Part shown: positions 1 through 10,570 of the stretch, piece by piece
Position numbering within the stretch: position 1 is the stretch's first letter
Layout: the number at the start of each line of letters is the position of its first letter
DNA from: Zea mays
Lineage: Eukaryota; Streptophyta; Magnoliopsida; Poales; Poaceae
Length of the DNA stretch: 64,000 bases
Direction of reading: 5' to 3'
NCBI RefSeq assembly: GCF_902167145.1
Contig: NC_050098.1
Coordinates: 109,902,207 to 109,966,206 of the forward strand
The notes under the pieces: generated by a model
What the model saw: only the letters and a program-made list of their open reading frames with translations
The model's database searches: none
What the model was told of the DNA's origin: nothing
Made by a program: the position numbers and the translations under genes

Positions 1-1
1 C

Positions 2-850
2 GCTGCTCGAGCTGCTGGGGCGACCGAGGACGTAATGACCACGTACTTACTTATTGTCCTCGGGCAAGACGCGCTGCAATGGCTGCGACACCTACCTCGA
101 CACTGCATCGATGACTGGAGCGACTTCAGTCGGTGCTTCACCGCCAACTTTCAGTCCCTCTCCGACAAACCGGCACAGCCATGGGACCTTAAATCCATCA
201 AGCGCCGGGGGGACGAAACTCTCCGGTCATACCTCAAAATGTTCCAGACCATGAGAAATCGTATCCCCGAGGTCGCGGAGGCGGCAGTAATCGAGGACTT
301 CTACAGAGGATCCAATGACTCGGCCTTCGTTCGAACCATATTACAGAAGGCGCCGACTACCTCCGAGCAACTGTTCTAGGAAGCCGACCTCTACATCACC
401 GCCGACGAGCGAGCTCAAGACCTCATCGGAGGAGTGAGGCCAGCACCAGCGGCACCGCGACGCGACACGAATCAGCAGCCCGACAAGCGTTGGGAGAAGA
501 GACCTCGCGAAGAAGTCCACGCCGCCGGACCACCTGCTTCTCGCGCCCGGGGAGGACCTCGTGGAGGCGAATGCACGCTGGACGATATCCTCGACGCCTA
601 GTGCCCGTACCACAAGGACATGCGCCACACCCTTCGGAACTGCAGAGACTTCAAGCACTCCGTCGGGCACGGCCGACCCTTCCAACCTCTACCTCCTCCT
701 ACGCCGTGGGGAGGACCAGGAGAACCGCGACAACCCTAGCAACAGGAGGAGGGAGGAGGTGGAGCCTTCCCGCGTGTCGACAGAGAGGTCAACGTCATCT
801 TTGGCGGACATGGATCGCAGGAGAACAATAGACAACAAAAGCTCAACGAT
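2..850 (+). pseudogene. Element A gag (C-terminal part), interrupted by TAG codons
   Basis: Retrotransposon gag (capsid/nucleocapsid) for particle assembly. The segment near residues 12-110 has the typical gag pattern of a tryptophan-rich helix (ALQWL), then W-S-D-F and a run ending in KAPTTSEQLF. It continues in the same frame through an arginine/proline-rich region and a CPYHKDMRHTLRNC stretch that resembles the cysteine/histidine-containing gag tail. In-frame TAG codons lie at 377, 599 and 737. No frameshift is needed to reach the protease, so this is a point-mutated gag joined directly to pol, as in a single gag-pol polyprotein. The N-terminus is missing because of the window edge. Confidence 0.75.
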
Positions 851-1588
851 TGCCAAATACTGGTGGCGACTACCGATCCTCCCGCCCCATACCGATGGTC
901 GGAGCACCCGATCACCTTCACTCGGGTAGATCAGTGGCTCAACTTCGACCACCCAGGCAAATACCCGCTCCTCGTCGATTCGGTGATCCGAGAGAGCAGG
1001 GTGAAGAAGGTATTAGTGGACGGGGGGAGCAGCATCAACGTCACCTTCCCCCGGACACTCCAAGGCCATGGAGTTCACCTCAAAGAGCTCCACGAGTCAG
1101 ATACTCCTTTCTTCGACATCGTGCCGACTGAAGGAGAATACCCGCTGGGCCACATCTACATGCCGGTCACCTTCGGAACTTCGGAGAACTACAGAACCGA
1201 GTTCCTAAGGTTCGAAGTGGCGAACTTCGACTGCGGGTACAATGCCATCATTGGGAGGCCTGGATTGGTGAAATTCATGGCCATTCTGCATTATACATAC
1301 ATGATATTGAAGATGCCAGGGCCGCAAGGGATCATAACTGTGCACGCTGACTTCAAAGGCGTCGCAGAATGTTTCCGAGTGGCCATCCAGGCGGCCCTCA
1401 CTACCAAACCGTCGACGACTTCTTCTGCGCAGGCAAACTCTAAGCCTGAGGAAGACCTCGCGGTACCCGCGAACGAGGCTCAAGCCACGACCTCTATGCG
1501 GCCGACGGAAGAAACCAAAAGAATCAACCTTGGGTTCACTGACGAACGCAAAACCGCCATCATCACATCCAGCCTGGATGACAAATAG
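851..1588 (+). pseudogene. Element A aspartic protease domain
   Basis: Retropepsin-like protease that would cleave the polyprotein. The active-site motif LVDGGSS is visible with its aspartate codon at 1019-1021, followed by the flap/IIGRPGL segment (near 1248) typical of Tat and Athila proteases. The frame ends at a TAG (1586-1588) reading D-D-K-stop-E-G just before the conserved RT-proximal DVFAW motif. The following codons continue in the same frame into RT. The catalytic residues look intact. The stop may be a CAG-to-TAG mutation. Element E has a TAG at the equivalent place. Confidence 0.8.
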
Positions 1589-3538
1589 GAAGGCGCGCTC
1601 GTCCGGTTCCTGCAAGATAACCGAGACGTATTCGCATGGCAACCTGCGGATATGCCGGGAGTCCCGAGAGAACTGGCTGAGCACAAATTGAAGGTCTACC
1701 CCCAGGCGAGGCCGATTCGGCAAAAATTACATCGTTTCACGCCCGACAAGAGAGAGGCCATCCGCGCTGAGCTGGCTCGCTTAGTCGCGGCTGGATTTAT
1801 TAGAAAGGTGTTACATCCCGAATGGTTAGCCAACCCTGTTCTTGTACTCAAAAAGAATAAAGTGGATTGGCGCATGTGCGTCGACTATACGGATCTCAAC
1901 AAACACTGTCCAAAGGATCCCTTCGGGCTTCCTAGGATAGATCAGGTGGTAGATTCCACCGCTGGATGTTCTGTGTTATCCTTCTTGGATTGCTACTCTA
2001 GGTATCATCAGATTAGCCTGGCGAAAGAAGACGAGGAAAAAACAGCATACATCACTCCATTCGGTGCCTACTGCTATACCTCCATGCCGTTCGGTCTCAA
2101 AAACGCTGGAGCAACTTATCAGAGAGCTATTCAAACATGCTTAGCCGATCACTGGGGCAAGCGTGTGGAAGCTTATGTGGACGATGTGGTGATCAAAACA
2201 GAAAATTCGGAAAATTTCATTGAAGATTTACAACTGGTTTTCAACAGTCTACGACGATATCGATGGAAGCTTAATCCCGAAAAATGTGTTTTCGGAGTAC
2301 CAGCAGGAAAGTTACTCGGGTTTATTGTCAGCCACCGAGGAATTGAAGCCAATCCAGAAAAGATCGAAGCTATCATGAGGATGGAGGCACCACAATCACA
2401 GAAGAAAGTTCAAAGACTTACCGGATGTATGGCAGCCCTGAGCAGATTTATATCCAGGCTGGGAGAAAAAGGCTTACCATTTTATAAGTTACTCAAGAAG
2501 GTAGACAAGTTTCAGTGGACTTCAGAGGCACAGGAAGCCCTAGATGCATTGAAAAAATTCTTAACGACACCACCAGTGCTGAAACCACCGCGTCGAGCCA
2601 TGCCGACTCAACCAGCTAAAGATCTACTGCTATATATCTCTTGCACGACTCACGTGGTGAGCACCGCGTTGGTAGTCGAGCGAGCAGAAGAAGGACATGC
2701 ATACCCAGTACAGCATCCTATTTATTTCATCAGTGAAGTTCTGGGTCCCTCGAAGAAGAAATACCCTCAAGTTCAGAAGCTGTTATATGCAGTACTTCTA
2801 ACTGCACGCAAGCTCCGTCACTACTTCGACGACCACAAAGTCATAGTAGTCACTGGATTTCCGATAGGGGATATTCTTCACAACAAAGAAGCCATCAGAA
2901 GAATATCCAAGTGGGCCTGCGAGCTGGGATCTCATGACATTGAATTTCGACCTCGCACTGCCATCAAAACTCAAGCACTGGTTGACTTCGTATCGGAGTG
3001 GACCGAACAACAAGTACCAGATAACCCAGAAACTGCAGAAGTGTGGCGAATGTATTTTGATGGCTCGTTAAAGCTACAGGGAGCAGGCGCAGGGATCCTC
3101 TTTACCGCACCTGGAGGCGAGCACCTCAGATATGCCCTTAAGTTGTTATTTCCAGCCTCTAACAATGCAACAGAATATGAAGCTCTGATTCATGGACTGA
3201 ACATTGCTATATCACTGGGCATCAAGAGACTGATGGTATATGGAGATTCTCTGGTAGTCATAAGTCAGATAAACAAAGAATGGGATTGCTCGAGCGATTC
3301 CATGGGAAAATACTGCACTGTCGTCCGGAAACTAGAAGACAAATTTGAAGGTCTGGAATTTCACCATGTAGAGAGAGATCGAAACACGAAAGCTGATGTA
3401 TTGTCCAAGCTAGGATGCAGTCGAACTCAGGTCCCACCTGGAGTTTTTGTTCAAGAAATATCACACCCAAGCATCTCACTGGATCGGGCAGAAGAATGTA
3501 ATACTTTGAGCCAACCAGAGTCAGATTCTGATGAGTAG
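1589..3538 (+). pseudogene. Element A reverse transcriptase, RNase H and archaeal-type RNase H
   Basis: Copies element RNA into DNA and degrades the template. After DVFAW, RT motifs run from about 1780: the VLVLKK strand, the MCVDYTDLN palm motif, PFGLKNA and the catalytic YVDD at 2174-2185. A degenerate gypsy RNase H follows; its first catalytic aspartate is replaced (YISCTTH). Then comes a second RNase H beginning YFDGS near 3052, with N-A-T-E-Y-E-A and GDS motifs, which is the archaeal-type domain acquired by Tat elements. The frame ends at TAG 3536-3538 and resumes without shift into integrase, so this is a single nonsense break. About 650 residues, full length for the region. Confidence 0.9.
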
Positions 3539-4774
3539 AGGAGACCGATTATCAAATATATAAAAAATGAGGAGGAGCCAGATGACAAGAATACAACCGA
3601 GCGCATCGCAAGACAATCAGCTCACTATACACTCATTGGGGAAACACTATACAGAAGGGGTGCATCAAGAGTCCTCATGAAATGCGTTCTCAAAGCTATT
3701 GGAAAGCAACTTCTAAATGAGATCCATGCTGGGCAATGTGGAGTACACGCAGCATCCAGGACCCTAGTTGGGAAGGTCTTTAGGTCAGGTTTTTACTGGC
3801 CAACAACAAAGAGTGATGCAGTCGAGTTAGTCCAAAGGTGCGAAGCCTGCCAGTATTTGTCAAAACAGCAACATCTACCAGCGCAGCAGCTGCAGACTAT
3901 ACCCATAACCTGGCCGTTCGCATGCTGGGGATTGGATATGATTGGACCTTTCAAGAAAGCTCAAGGAGGATACACTCATGTACTGGTGGCTATCGATAAA
4001 TTCACTAAATGGATAGAATTCAAACCCATTGCTTCTCTAACTTCAGCTAAGGCAGTAGAATTCATACAAGATATAATATTCAGGTTCGGGATACCAAATA
4101 GCATCATAACTGACCTAGGATCCAACTTCACCAGTTCAGAATTCTTCGATTTCTGCGAGCAAAAGAGCATTCAGATCAAATATGCCTCGGTGGCGCATTC
4201 AAGAGCCAACGGGCAAGTAGAAAGGGCCAACGGGATGATATTAGAAGCACTCAGAAAGAAAGTCTTCGACAAGAATGAAAAGTTCGCAGGAAAATGGATC
4301 AGAGAGTTACCATATGTAGTTTGGAGCCTGAGAACTCAACCCAGCCGAGCTCTGCATGGAAATACCCCCTTCTTTATGGTTTATGGCTCGGAGGCAGTGC
4401 TACCTGCCGATCTCAAGTTCGGGGCACCAAGGTTAGTCTTTGATAACATAGCAGAAGCTGAAGCTACTAGGCTGGAAGACGTTGACGTACTCGAAGAAGA
4501 GCGACTAAATACGGTGATTCAATCAGCGCGATACCAGCAAACTCTGAGGCGCTATCATGATAAGGCCATACGGCGTCGATCCTTCGCAGTAGGAGATCTC
4601 GTCCTCCGCCGAATTCTAACGTGGGAGGGACGACATAAATTGTCACCTCTATGGGAAGGACCATTCATAGTAGCAGAAGTTACTCGGCCGGGATCATATC
4701 GCCTCACTCAGATGGACGGAACAGAAATTGGGAACTCATGGAACATAAAACATCTCAGGAAGTTCTACATGTAG
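3539..4774 (+). pseudogene. Element A integrase
   Basis: DDE integrase that inserts the cDNA. Visible in order are an HHCC zinc-binding region (H-A-G-Q-C-G-V-H, then C-E-A-C near 3840), the catalytic core with aspartate in WGLDMIGPF, aspartate in IITDLGSNF and glutamate in GQVERAN, and a C-terminal GPF-type motif (WEGPFIV). It ends RKFYM-stop at 4774. There is no chromodomain, as expected for Tat. The segment from 3539 is open to the true stop. It would be expressed as part of the polyprotein, so the upstream TAG at 3536 disables it unless read through. The first methionine (3677) is not a meaningful start. Confidence 0.88.
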
Positions 4775-4881
4775 CTACATCACGGAGGCTCTTAGAACGA
4801 CGATGTATTCTGTAAATTGAGAAAAATATCATCAATAAAAAGGTTTCAAAGGCACTCAGATTGTTCACTGTCAATTGGCAC

Positions 4882-5505
4882 GCTTACTTAACTCGGGGTG
4901 ACCACTATGCCCCGCTAATGGAGCAATCGGCTTAAGTCAGCAACGACTTAAGGCGGTGCGACATTCTCACGCATACTTAACTTGGGGTGACCACTATGCC
5001 CTGCTAACGGAGCAATCGGCTTAAGTCGGCAACGACTTAAGGCGGTGCGACATGCTCACACATACTTAACTCGTGGTGACCACTATGCCCTGCTAACGAA
5101 GCAATCAGCTTAAGCCGACAACGATTTAAGGCGGTCCGACATGCTCACGCATACTTAACTTGGGGTGACCACTATGCCCTGCTAACGGAGCAATCGGCTT
5201 AAGTCGGCAACGACTTAAGGCGGTGCGACATGCTCACGCATACTTAACTCGGGGTGACCACTATGCCCTGCTAACGGAGCAATCGACTTAAGTCGGCAAC
5301 GACTTAAGGCGGTGCGGCATGCTCACGCATACTTAACTTGGGGTGACCACTATGCCCTGCTAACAGAGCAATCGGTTTATGTAGGCAATGACTTAAGACG
5401 GTGCGACATGCTCACGCTTATCTAAAACTCGGGGCGGCCACTACGCCCTACTAGCGGAGTAGTCGGTTTAAATTGACGCTGGTTTAAATTGGCACTACGC
5501 GCTTG
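4882..5505 (+). repeat. 89-bp tandem array in element A 3' region
   Basis: About seven copies with starts at 4882, 4971, 5060, 5149, 5238, 5327 and 5416, exactly 89 bp apart. Each contains TTAACTYGGGGTGACCACTA, a CTGCTAACGGAGCAATCGG segment, the inverted pair CTTAAGTC/GACTTAAG and GGCGGTGCGACATGCTCAC. The last copy is degenerate. There are no ORFs. It lies 107 bp after the integrase stop. I see nothing in the flanking 4775-4881 and 5506-5710 beyond AT-rich 3'-UTR-like sequence with AATAAA near 4834. Confidence 0.93.
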
Positions 5506-5710
5506 GCAAGTTCGCAATCACCCGTCTTAAGGCAACTTCTGTGCCCCATGATGAATTTTCGAAACCATCACACTGCATTTACTTCTACAAATGTAGATAC
5601 TGTTGAATTCTAAACAATGGGAAAGCAATAGTAGCATTCAGTACTAAAAGGTGTCCTCTAACAAAACATCCAAGCACATTAACCACGCGTTTAGAGCATG
5701 CAATGCTTTT

Positions 5711-6657
5711 CTATTTGGCAATGTTTTTCTCAGGAGCAACCGATGAAGAGGGGCGACTTGAGGAATCAGGAGCAGCATTCACATCAGCCACTATGTCGTC
5801 AGGAACAACCACACCAGGTCTCCTCATCAAGATCCGTCCAGCGCGAATAGCTTTATCCATAGCTTTATCACGCTGGGCCCTTAGGGTAGAAGAAGTTTCT
5901 TCAGCAACCTTGACAGCCAACCGAGCGTTTTCTAGCTCCCGAGCGATGGATTTCTTGGAAGCACGCAGATTCTTGATGACAGCATCTTTGGTCGACACCA
6001 ACTGCTTGAGGCGAATCACATCATCCAAGGATTCTTGCAGTTTATAACGATGATTGTCTAACTCCTCCCTGGTGAAGCAATGACTCCTCTCCAAGATGGT
6101 CAACGAGTTGCTGGAGTCACGGTATAGCCTGTAAAGATTGTCACGAGAAGTAACGAGGGCACGTTTTTCTTCCTGCAAACAAGAATCAGCTTCTTCAAAC
6201 GTCAAGCAAGCAATAAGAACACAGCAAAACAAAGCCCAGATTCACAGGTCACCTTTTCAGAGTCGAGCTGAGCGCGGAGAGTAGAGTTCAGCGTGTTAGC
6301 ATCATTCAGAGAAGCAGAAACCCGGGCCAGTTTAGTCTGACCTTGAGAATACTTTTCTTCAAGGTCAGAGCACCGCCGGGCCAGTTCAGCTTGACCTTGA
6401 GAATGTTTTTCTTCAAGATCATAGTACCGTTGAGCCATATCTGTCAAGAAACAGTCAAGCAAAGGTGTCAAAATAAAAAGCAGTTTAAATCAGGTAGCCA
6501 AAAAGAAGCAAAAGAAGCACTGACCGACATTTGCCGCCTCTAAATCAGATACACGCCGCTGAAGCAGCACTGGGTTCCAACGCGCCAGGGACAAAGCTCC
6601 TTCCGGGACAGAGGCACCTTGCAACTTCAGCCGATTAGACATCTCATCGACCAACGC
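5711..6657 (-). pseudogene. Coiled-coil C-terminal exons of the element A antisense gene
   Basis: Exon 6657-6525 encodes LVDEMSNRLKLQG and is bounded by AG (6659-6658) and GT (6524-6523). A second exon (about 6441-6253) is a heptad-rich coil with a twice-repeated DLEEKHSQGQAELARR-type unit. After a roughly 60-nt interruption (short intron or frameshift; I could not make the phase agree) a third block (about 6190 to 5711) continues as a long coil containing REELDNHRYKLQESLDD and ends in a serine/proline tail. High E, K, R and L content and the lack of helix breakers support oligomerisation. The corresponding tail exists in element E at 61882-60809. Confidence 0.65.
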
Positions 6658-8926
6658 CTGGCATTAAAAGCAGACAATCATGAGAACAACTATCTGCCAA
6701 GGTAAAGTCAGACCAGAAGAAACCAAAATACCTGGAGGTTGGAGAAGAATGAGGGAACCCCCAAGTCGTGAGAGGTCAATTGATGGCTCGGCGAAGGGTC
6801 ACCAACCGGAACAACACACAATGAATCAGCAGCAACCAATTAAGTGTCATCAGCAGAAGCCAGAACTCTATCATCATGTGCGCTGGCCTCTAAAGCGACT
6901 CCTTGATCCAAGGCCGGAGCTATCGCCATGCAACCAGAGTGTGGAGGAGAAGACCCTACGTGAACATCCATGGAAGTATGGGAGGGAGAACCCAATCGGA
7001 CACCCTCGGGGGCTGGGTCACAGCTTGCACCACCCATCCGAGCCGGATCATCTCCGGCAACACCCTCGGGGGCTGGGTAAGCGCCAGCACCATCCTTGAG
7101 GGCCGAGTTCTCTGCAGCAGCCACCTCTAAGGCTGAAGGTCCCTCAGTCACTTCCATGGGAGCAGGGCAATCCAAACCAGCTTCCTGACCCTCAAGACCG
7201 CGCTCTAAGGTCGATGAGGCGCGGGACGCTGCCCGGGATGACCCCAACCCGGCGTCGAGCACATCAGCACAAACATCCATCGCGCCATCATCTGCCGGTT
7301 CTGACAACAGACCTTCTGGAACCATGTCTTCAAGAGTTTGATAAAAGTTCACCAGAGATAATTCTTGCAGACCAATGTGGGCAGACAAGGTAGGAGAAGG
7401 AACACCACTACTTTCCCCACTAGCTATGTAACGCCGGCTATTCTTCCAAATCAGAGGGATTTCGTCCTCTTCTTCATCATCCTCATCAACAACATGGACA
7501 ACACACCCATTGGGGTCAGCGTCAGACGGGTCACACCCATTGGGATCAGCTTCAGTAAATTCAGGCACTGGCACTTCCTCAGCAACAGGAGCAGAAGGAC
7601 CGACACCCTAATCCAAGCTAGACACCCGATGAAGACGTCTCTTCTTCTTTTTCTCCCCCTCAGCAGGAAAAGAGGCTTGATCGGCTCGGCGAGAACGTTT
7701 TGGATGAACATTGACAGACTTCTGAGCGTCCAAAGCTTTGTCAGCCTCAGGGATGGGCGCCACCACCAATGTTTCAGCAGGAGCGGCATCAGAAGAATCC
7801 TCGGCTAACATATCAAGCACGACACTTATCTCTGCATCACTTGGATTCAAAGGCACCTCAAAATGAACCTGCCTCTCGTCGTCAGGAATTTCTCCGAGCG
7901 AGGCAACCAAAGTATTAACTTCTTCGGGAGAGGGTCGCACTCTAAGACCCAAACCGCTATCACCAGCAAGAGGATTTGACATGAAACTATTAAAAGCCTA
8001 GGAAGGAGGCAAATTCTAGGCCGAGTATGTAAAAGGGGCGCCGATGTTCGATACCTTGCCTCTGAGTATCATCTCAAGCCGGCTCACTAAGTCCACAACA
8101 AGAATTCTTCTGTTGGTTACCCGGGTTGAGTCAGCCAAGCCTCGGTACAGATAAGCCGGATATGCTCTGTCTTTCAGTGGTTGAATGTTCTTGAAAACAA
8201 AGTCAGCGACCACAGCTTCTGTAGTTAGACCCCTTTCTTTCAGCAATCCAACTTCTGCTAACAAAACCCCTGCTTCAGCCACTTCCTGGTCCGTGGGGGA
8301 CTCGGTCCAGCTCGGAGTGCGAACATCCGGTTGTCTCCCTGACCGTGGGGGAGGGAATTCCCATGATTCTACATGATGAACCATTCCAGGCGCCATCCCT
8401 TGATGCTGTCCTTGAGGGTGATGTCGAGGTAATCAGTCTTCCTTCCACGACGCATCTCCAAGCTCGCGCCCCCCACCAACTGGTGCTGCCCCCTGGCCAT
8501 CCTAGGTCGACAGTGGTACAGATACTTCCAAAGGCCAAAGTGGGGCAAAACTCCAAGAAAGGCTTCGCATAAATGAACAAAAACAGAAACTTGCAGAATG
8601 GAATTGGGATTCAGATGGGTCAGATTCAGGCGATAGAAATCAACGAGACCGCAGAAGAAAGGAGAAATGGGTAGAGCAAGTCCGCGGATAAGAAAAGGAA
8701 CGTAAATGACGGATTCGTGGGTGTCTTCTGTCGGAACAGTGACCCCACGACAAATCCGCCATGAGCAGAGCTCCTTTGGAGGAAGAACCCCTATGGAAAC
8801 GAGATGAAGAAGGTCGGATTCGGAGACAACAGACATATGGTTACCTGCGAAGGGCAACTGACTTTTGGGATCAATGGGGGGAATGATTGCAATGGACGAA
8901 CTCAAAGCTTTCCGCTTGGGCGCCAT
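5711..8926 (-). pseudogene. Antisense multi-exon gene of element A (PF04195-like 'putative gypsy type transposon' protein)
   Basis: On the strand opposite to gag-pol. The ATG at 8926 begins MAPKRKAL, followed by a conserved domain with LPISPFFCGLVDFYRL and ILQVSVFVHLCEAFLG. I recognise this as the plant 'putative gypsy type transposon' family (Transposase_28). After a nonsense codon and a frameshift near 8345-8370 the domain continues (TPSWTESP, LVSRLEMILRG). An acidic/serine region with a basic KKKKRR stretch follows, then coiled-coil exons. GT-AG junctions are visible: donor at 6731-6730, exon 6657-6525, and acceptor near 6441. In-frame stops near 8016, 7992 and 7608 are TAG. The function is unknown. 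It looks like a cellular-type gene carried by the element, now decayed. Confidence 0.72.
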
Positions 8927-9090
8927 TTCAACCTCGCCGGCGAACGGAGCAGAAGCGATATTGCAGGAAAGCAGAGAAAGCCTGGATGCAAAAAGCTAAG
9001 CAAAAACTAGGGAACGGAGCGTGGAGGCGCGCGACAGTGCAGTACATATGGGGTTTTCCCGGGCCAGATGCCATTTCCAAAAAGTGCCCA

Positions 9091-9590
9091 GTCATCACCC
9101 AGCGGTTATTTCTAAAACATTGGCGTGCCATGTCATCACTCAGCCGTTATTTCTAAAAAAGCTGGCGTGCCATGTCATCACTCGACCGTTATTTCCAAAA
9201 CGGCCGACGCGGCTCAAATTGACTCAGCTGTTGTTTCTAAAAACGCTGACATTATCTGACTTCACTCGGCCATTACTTTCAAAGCAGCCGACGCGGTCTG
9301 TTATCACTCGGCTGTTACCTCTAAAGCACCGACGTCGTCAGTAATCGTTCGGCTGTTATATCTAAAACACCGAAGTCGCGAGTAACCGCTCGGTTGTTAT
9401 TTCTAAAACACCGACGCGACCCATTACCACTCGGCTGTTACCTCTAAAACATCGACGTCGTCAGTAACCGCTCGGTCGTTATTTCTAAAACACTGACGCG
9501 GCCCGTTACCACTCGGCCATCACCTTTAAAAGGCCCCGACATCGCTGATAATCACTCGGCCACCACTACTAAAGCGCTGGCATCGTGAAG
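9091..9590 (+). repeat. 41-bp tandem array in element A 3' region
   Basis: About twelve diverged copies with a 41-bp step (for example 9303, 9344, 9385). The core is CACTCGGCYGTTATTTCTAAAA followed by CRCCGACGYSG. Alternate units resemble each other (GTCGTCAGTA versus GCGRCCCRTT), suggesting an 82-bp higher-order unit. It lies just upstream, on the antisense strand, of the ATG of the antisense gene at 8926. Confidence 0.88.
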
Positions 9591-9900
9591 AAGGCAGTCT
9601 GAGGCACGGCTCAACAATTCTAAGTTGCTACTCAAGCGTTACGTTCAGAAACAACCTCTGCAGTAGGCATCAATAGAAATGACGATCAACAAGAAGGCGG
9701 AATGATATGCACAAGGGGGATCGAAATCATTCCTCATTATACGGGAAGTACCACCGAACTTACAAATCAACTCATTATGAGCTAATGCATTCCCTTCTAC
9801 TACATTACATTTAACTAACTATACTACTAGCTACTACTACATTATTTCGCTAATACTATTTCTACTACTAATCTACACTAACATCTAAAACCAGTGGCAT
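9591..9900. other. Element A spacer between the 41-bp array and the small antisense gene
   Basis: No gene. Contains one purine run (CAAGGGGGATCGAAA near 9711) and a simple ACTACTA-rich tract (9795-9885). This tract may act as the 3' UTR of the antisense gene ending at 9901. Confidence 0.5.
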
Positions 9901-10335
9901 CTAGCCACTGGCCTTGTTGCTGCCCTTGCTGCCGCTGCCGCCGTCGCCGCCGCCGCCCTTGCCGCTGCCGCTGCCACCGTCACCGTCGCCTCCGTCGTCG
10001 TCACCGTCACCGCCGTCGCCGCCGCTGCCCTCCTCGAACGAGTCGGAGGAATCCTCCTCATCCAAGGAGTATTCCGACTCATCCGAGCCCTCGAGCCCGG
10101 CACGCTCAACGGCCCGCATGTAGGTCCATACCTCCGCGGCGATCCCCTGGGAGTCGTCTGAATCATCAGACGACGCTGGGGGAGAGGCATGAGCTGGAGA
10201 GCCCTCGGACTCGGAGGAGAACTCCTCTTCCGAGTATTCCGAGTCGCCGAAGTCCACCGAGGGAGGAGTCGGCTCGCGCTTGCGCTTGTCGCCCGAGTGA
10301 TGTGAAGAGCTGCCACCTTTCTTGCTCTTGCCCAT
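9901..10335 (-). CDS. Small antisense gene of element A: serine/aspartate/glycine-rich nuclear-type protein (Grande gene-23-like)
   Basis: A 144-codon open frame starting with ATG at 10335 (MGKSKKGGSSSHH). A basic N-terminus contains GDKRKREP (a plausible nuclear localisation signal), followed by a very acidic serine-rich middle (YSEEEFSSESEG, SPPASSDDSDDS) and a Gly/Asp/Ser low-complexity tail from about residue 105, stop at 9901. I chose this ATG, not the upstream in-frame extension to 10521, because a TATAAATA box lies about 80 nt upstream on the same strand. Grande elements are reported to carry an accessory gene (gene 23) in the long 3' region, in opposite orientation with its own promoter and encoding a nuclear protein. 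This matches in place and character. The frame is intact. Confidence 0.75.
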   Translation of the reverse strand: MGKSKKGGSSSHHSGDKRKREPTPPSVDFGDSEYSEEEFSSESEGSPAHASPPASSDDSDDSQGIAAEVWTYMRAVERAGLEGSDESEYSLDEEDSSDSFEEGSGGDGGDGDDDGGDGDGGSGSGKGGGGDGGSGSKGSNKASG

Positions 10336-10415
10336 GGCGAAAGTGGAAGGAAGGAGAGGAGATGAAACAACAAGCAGTAGCAAGAAGCGTGAAAACGCTG
10401 GAGAAGCAAGATCAC

Positions 10416-10423
10416 TATTTATA
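10416..10423 (-). promoter_or_regulatory. TATA box of the small antisense gene
   Basis: TATAAATA on the minus strand, about 80 nt upstream of the ATG at 10335. That spacing allows a transcription start about 30 nt downstream of the box and a short leader. Confidence 0.65.
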
Positions 10424-10570
10424 GAAGAAGAAGGCAACCTCTCACCTCCTACCACGGCCACTGAACAGTCACAATAATTCAATATGCAATTCAAACCGTT
10501 GACTGGATTATAGGGAGACAAACTCAGTTAGTTCACTATTATCCTGGCTCACATCGTTATCATATCCACA

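Noticed and set aside
4882..5505. CRISPR-like array
   Set aside because: The units are contiguous tandem repeats without unique spacers, within a plant retrotransposon, and no cas genes are present.
6680..7808. Forward-strand ORFs over the antisense gene (6680-7099, 7365-7808)
   Set aside because: Compositional shadows of the minus-strand coding sequence with no domain sense.
9894..10424. Forward Pro/Arg/Cys-rich ORF opposite the small antisense gene
   Set aside because: Mirror of the Gly/Ser/Asp coding of the minus strand; the TATA box and start context support the minus strand.
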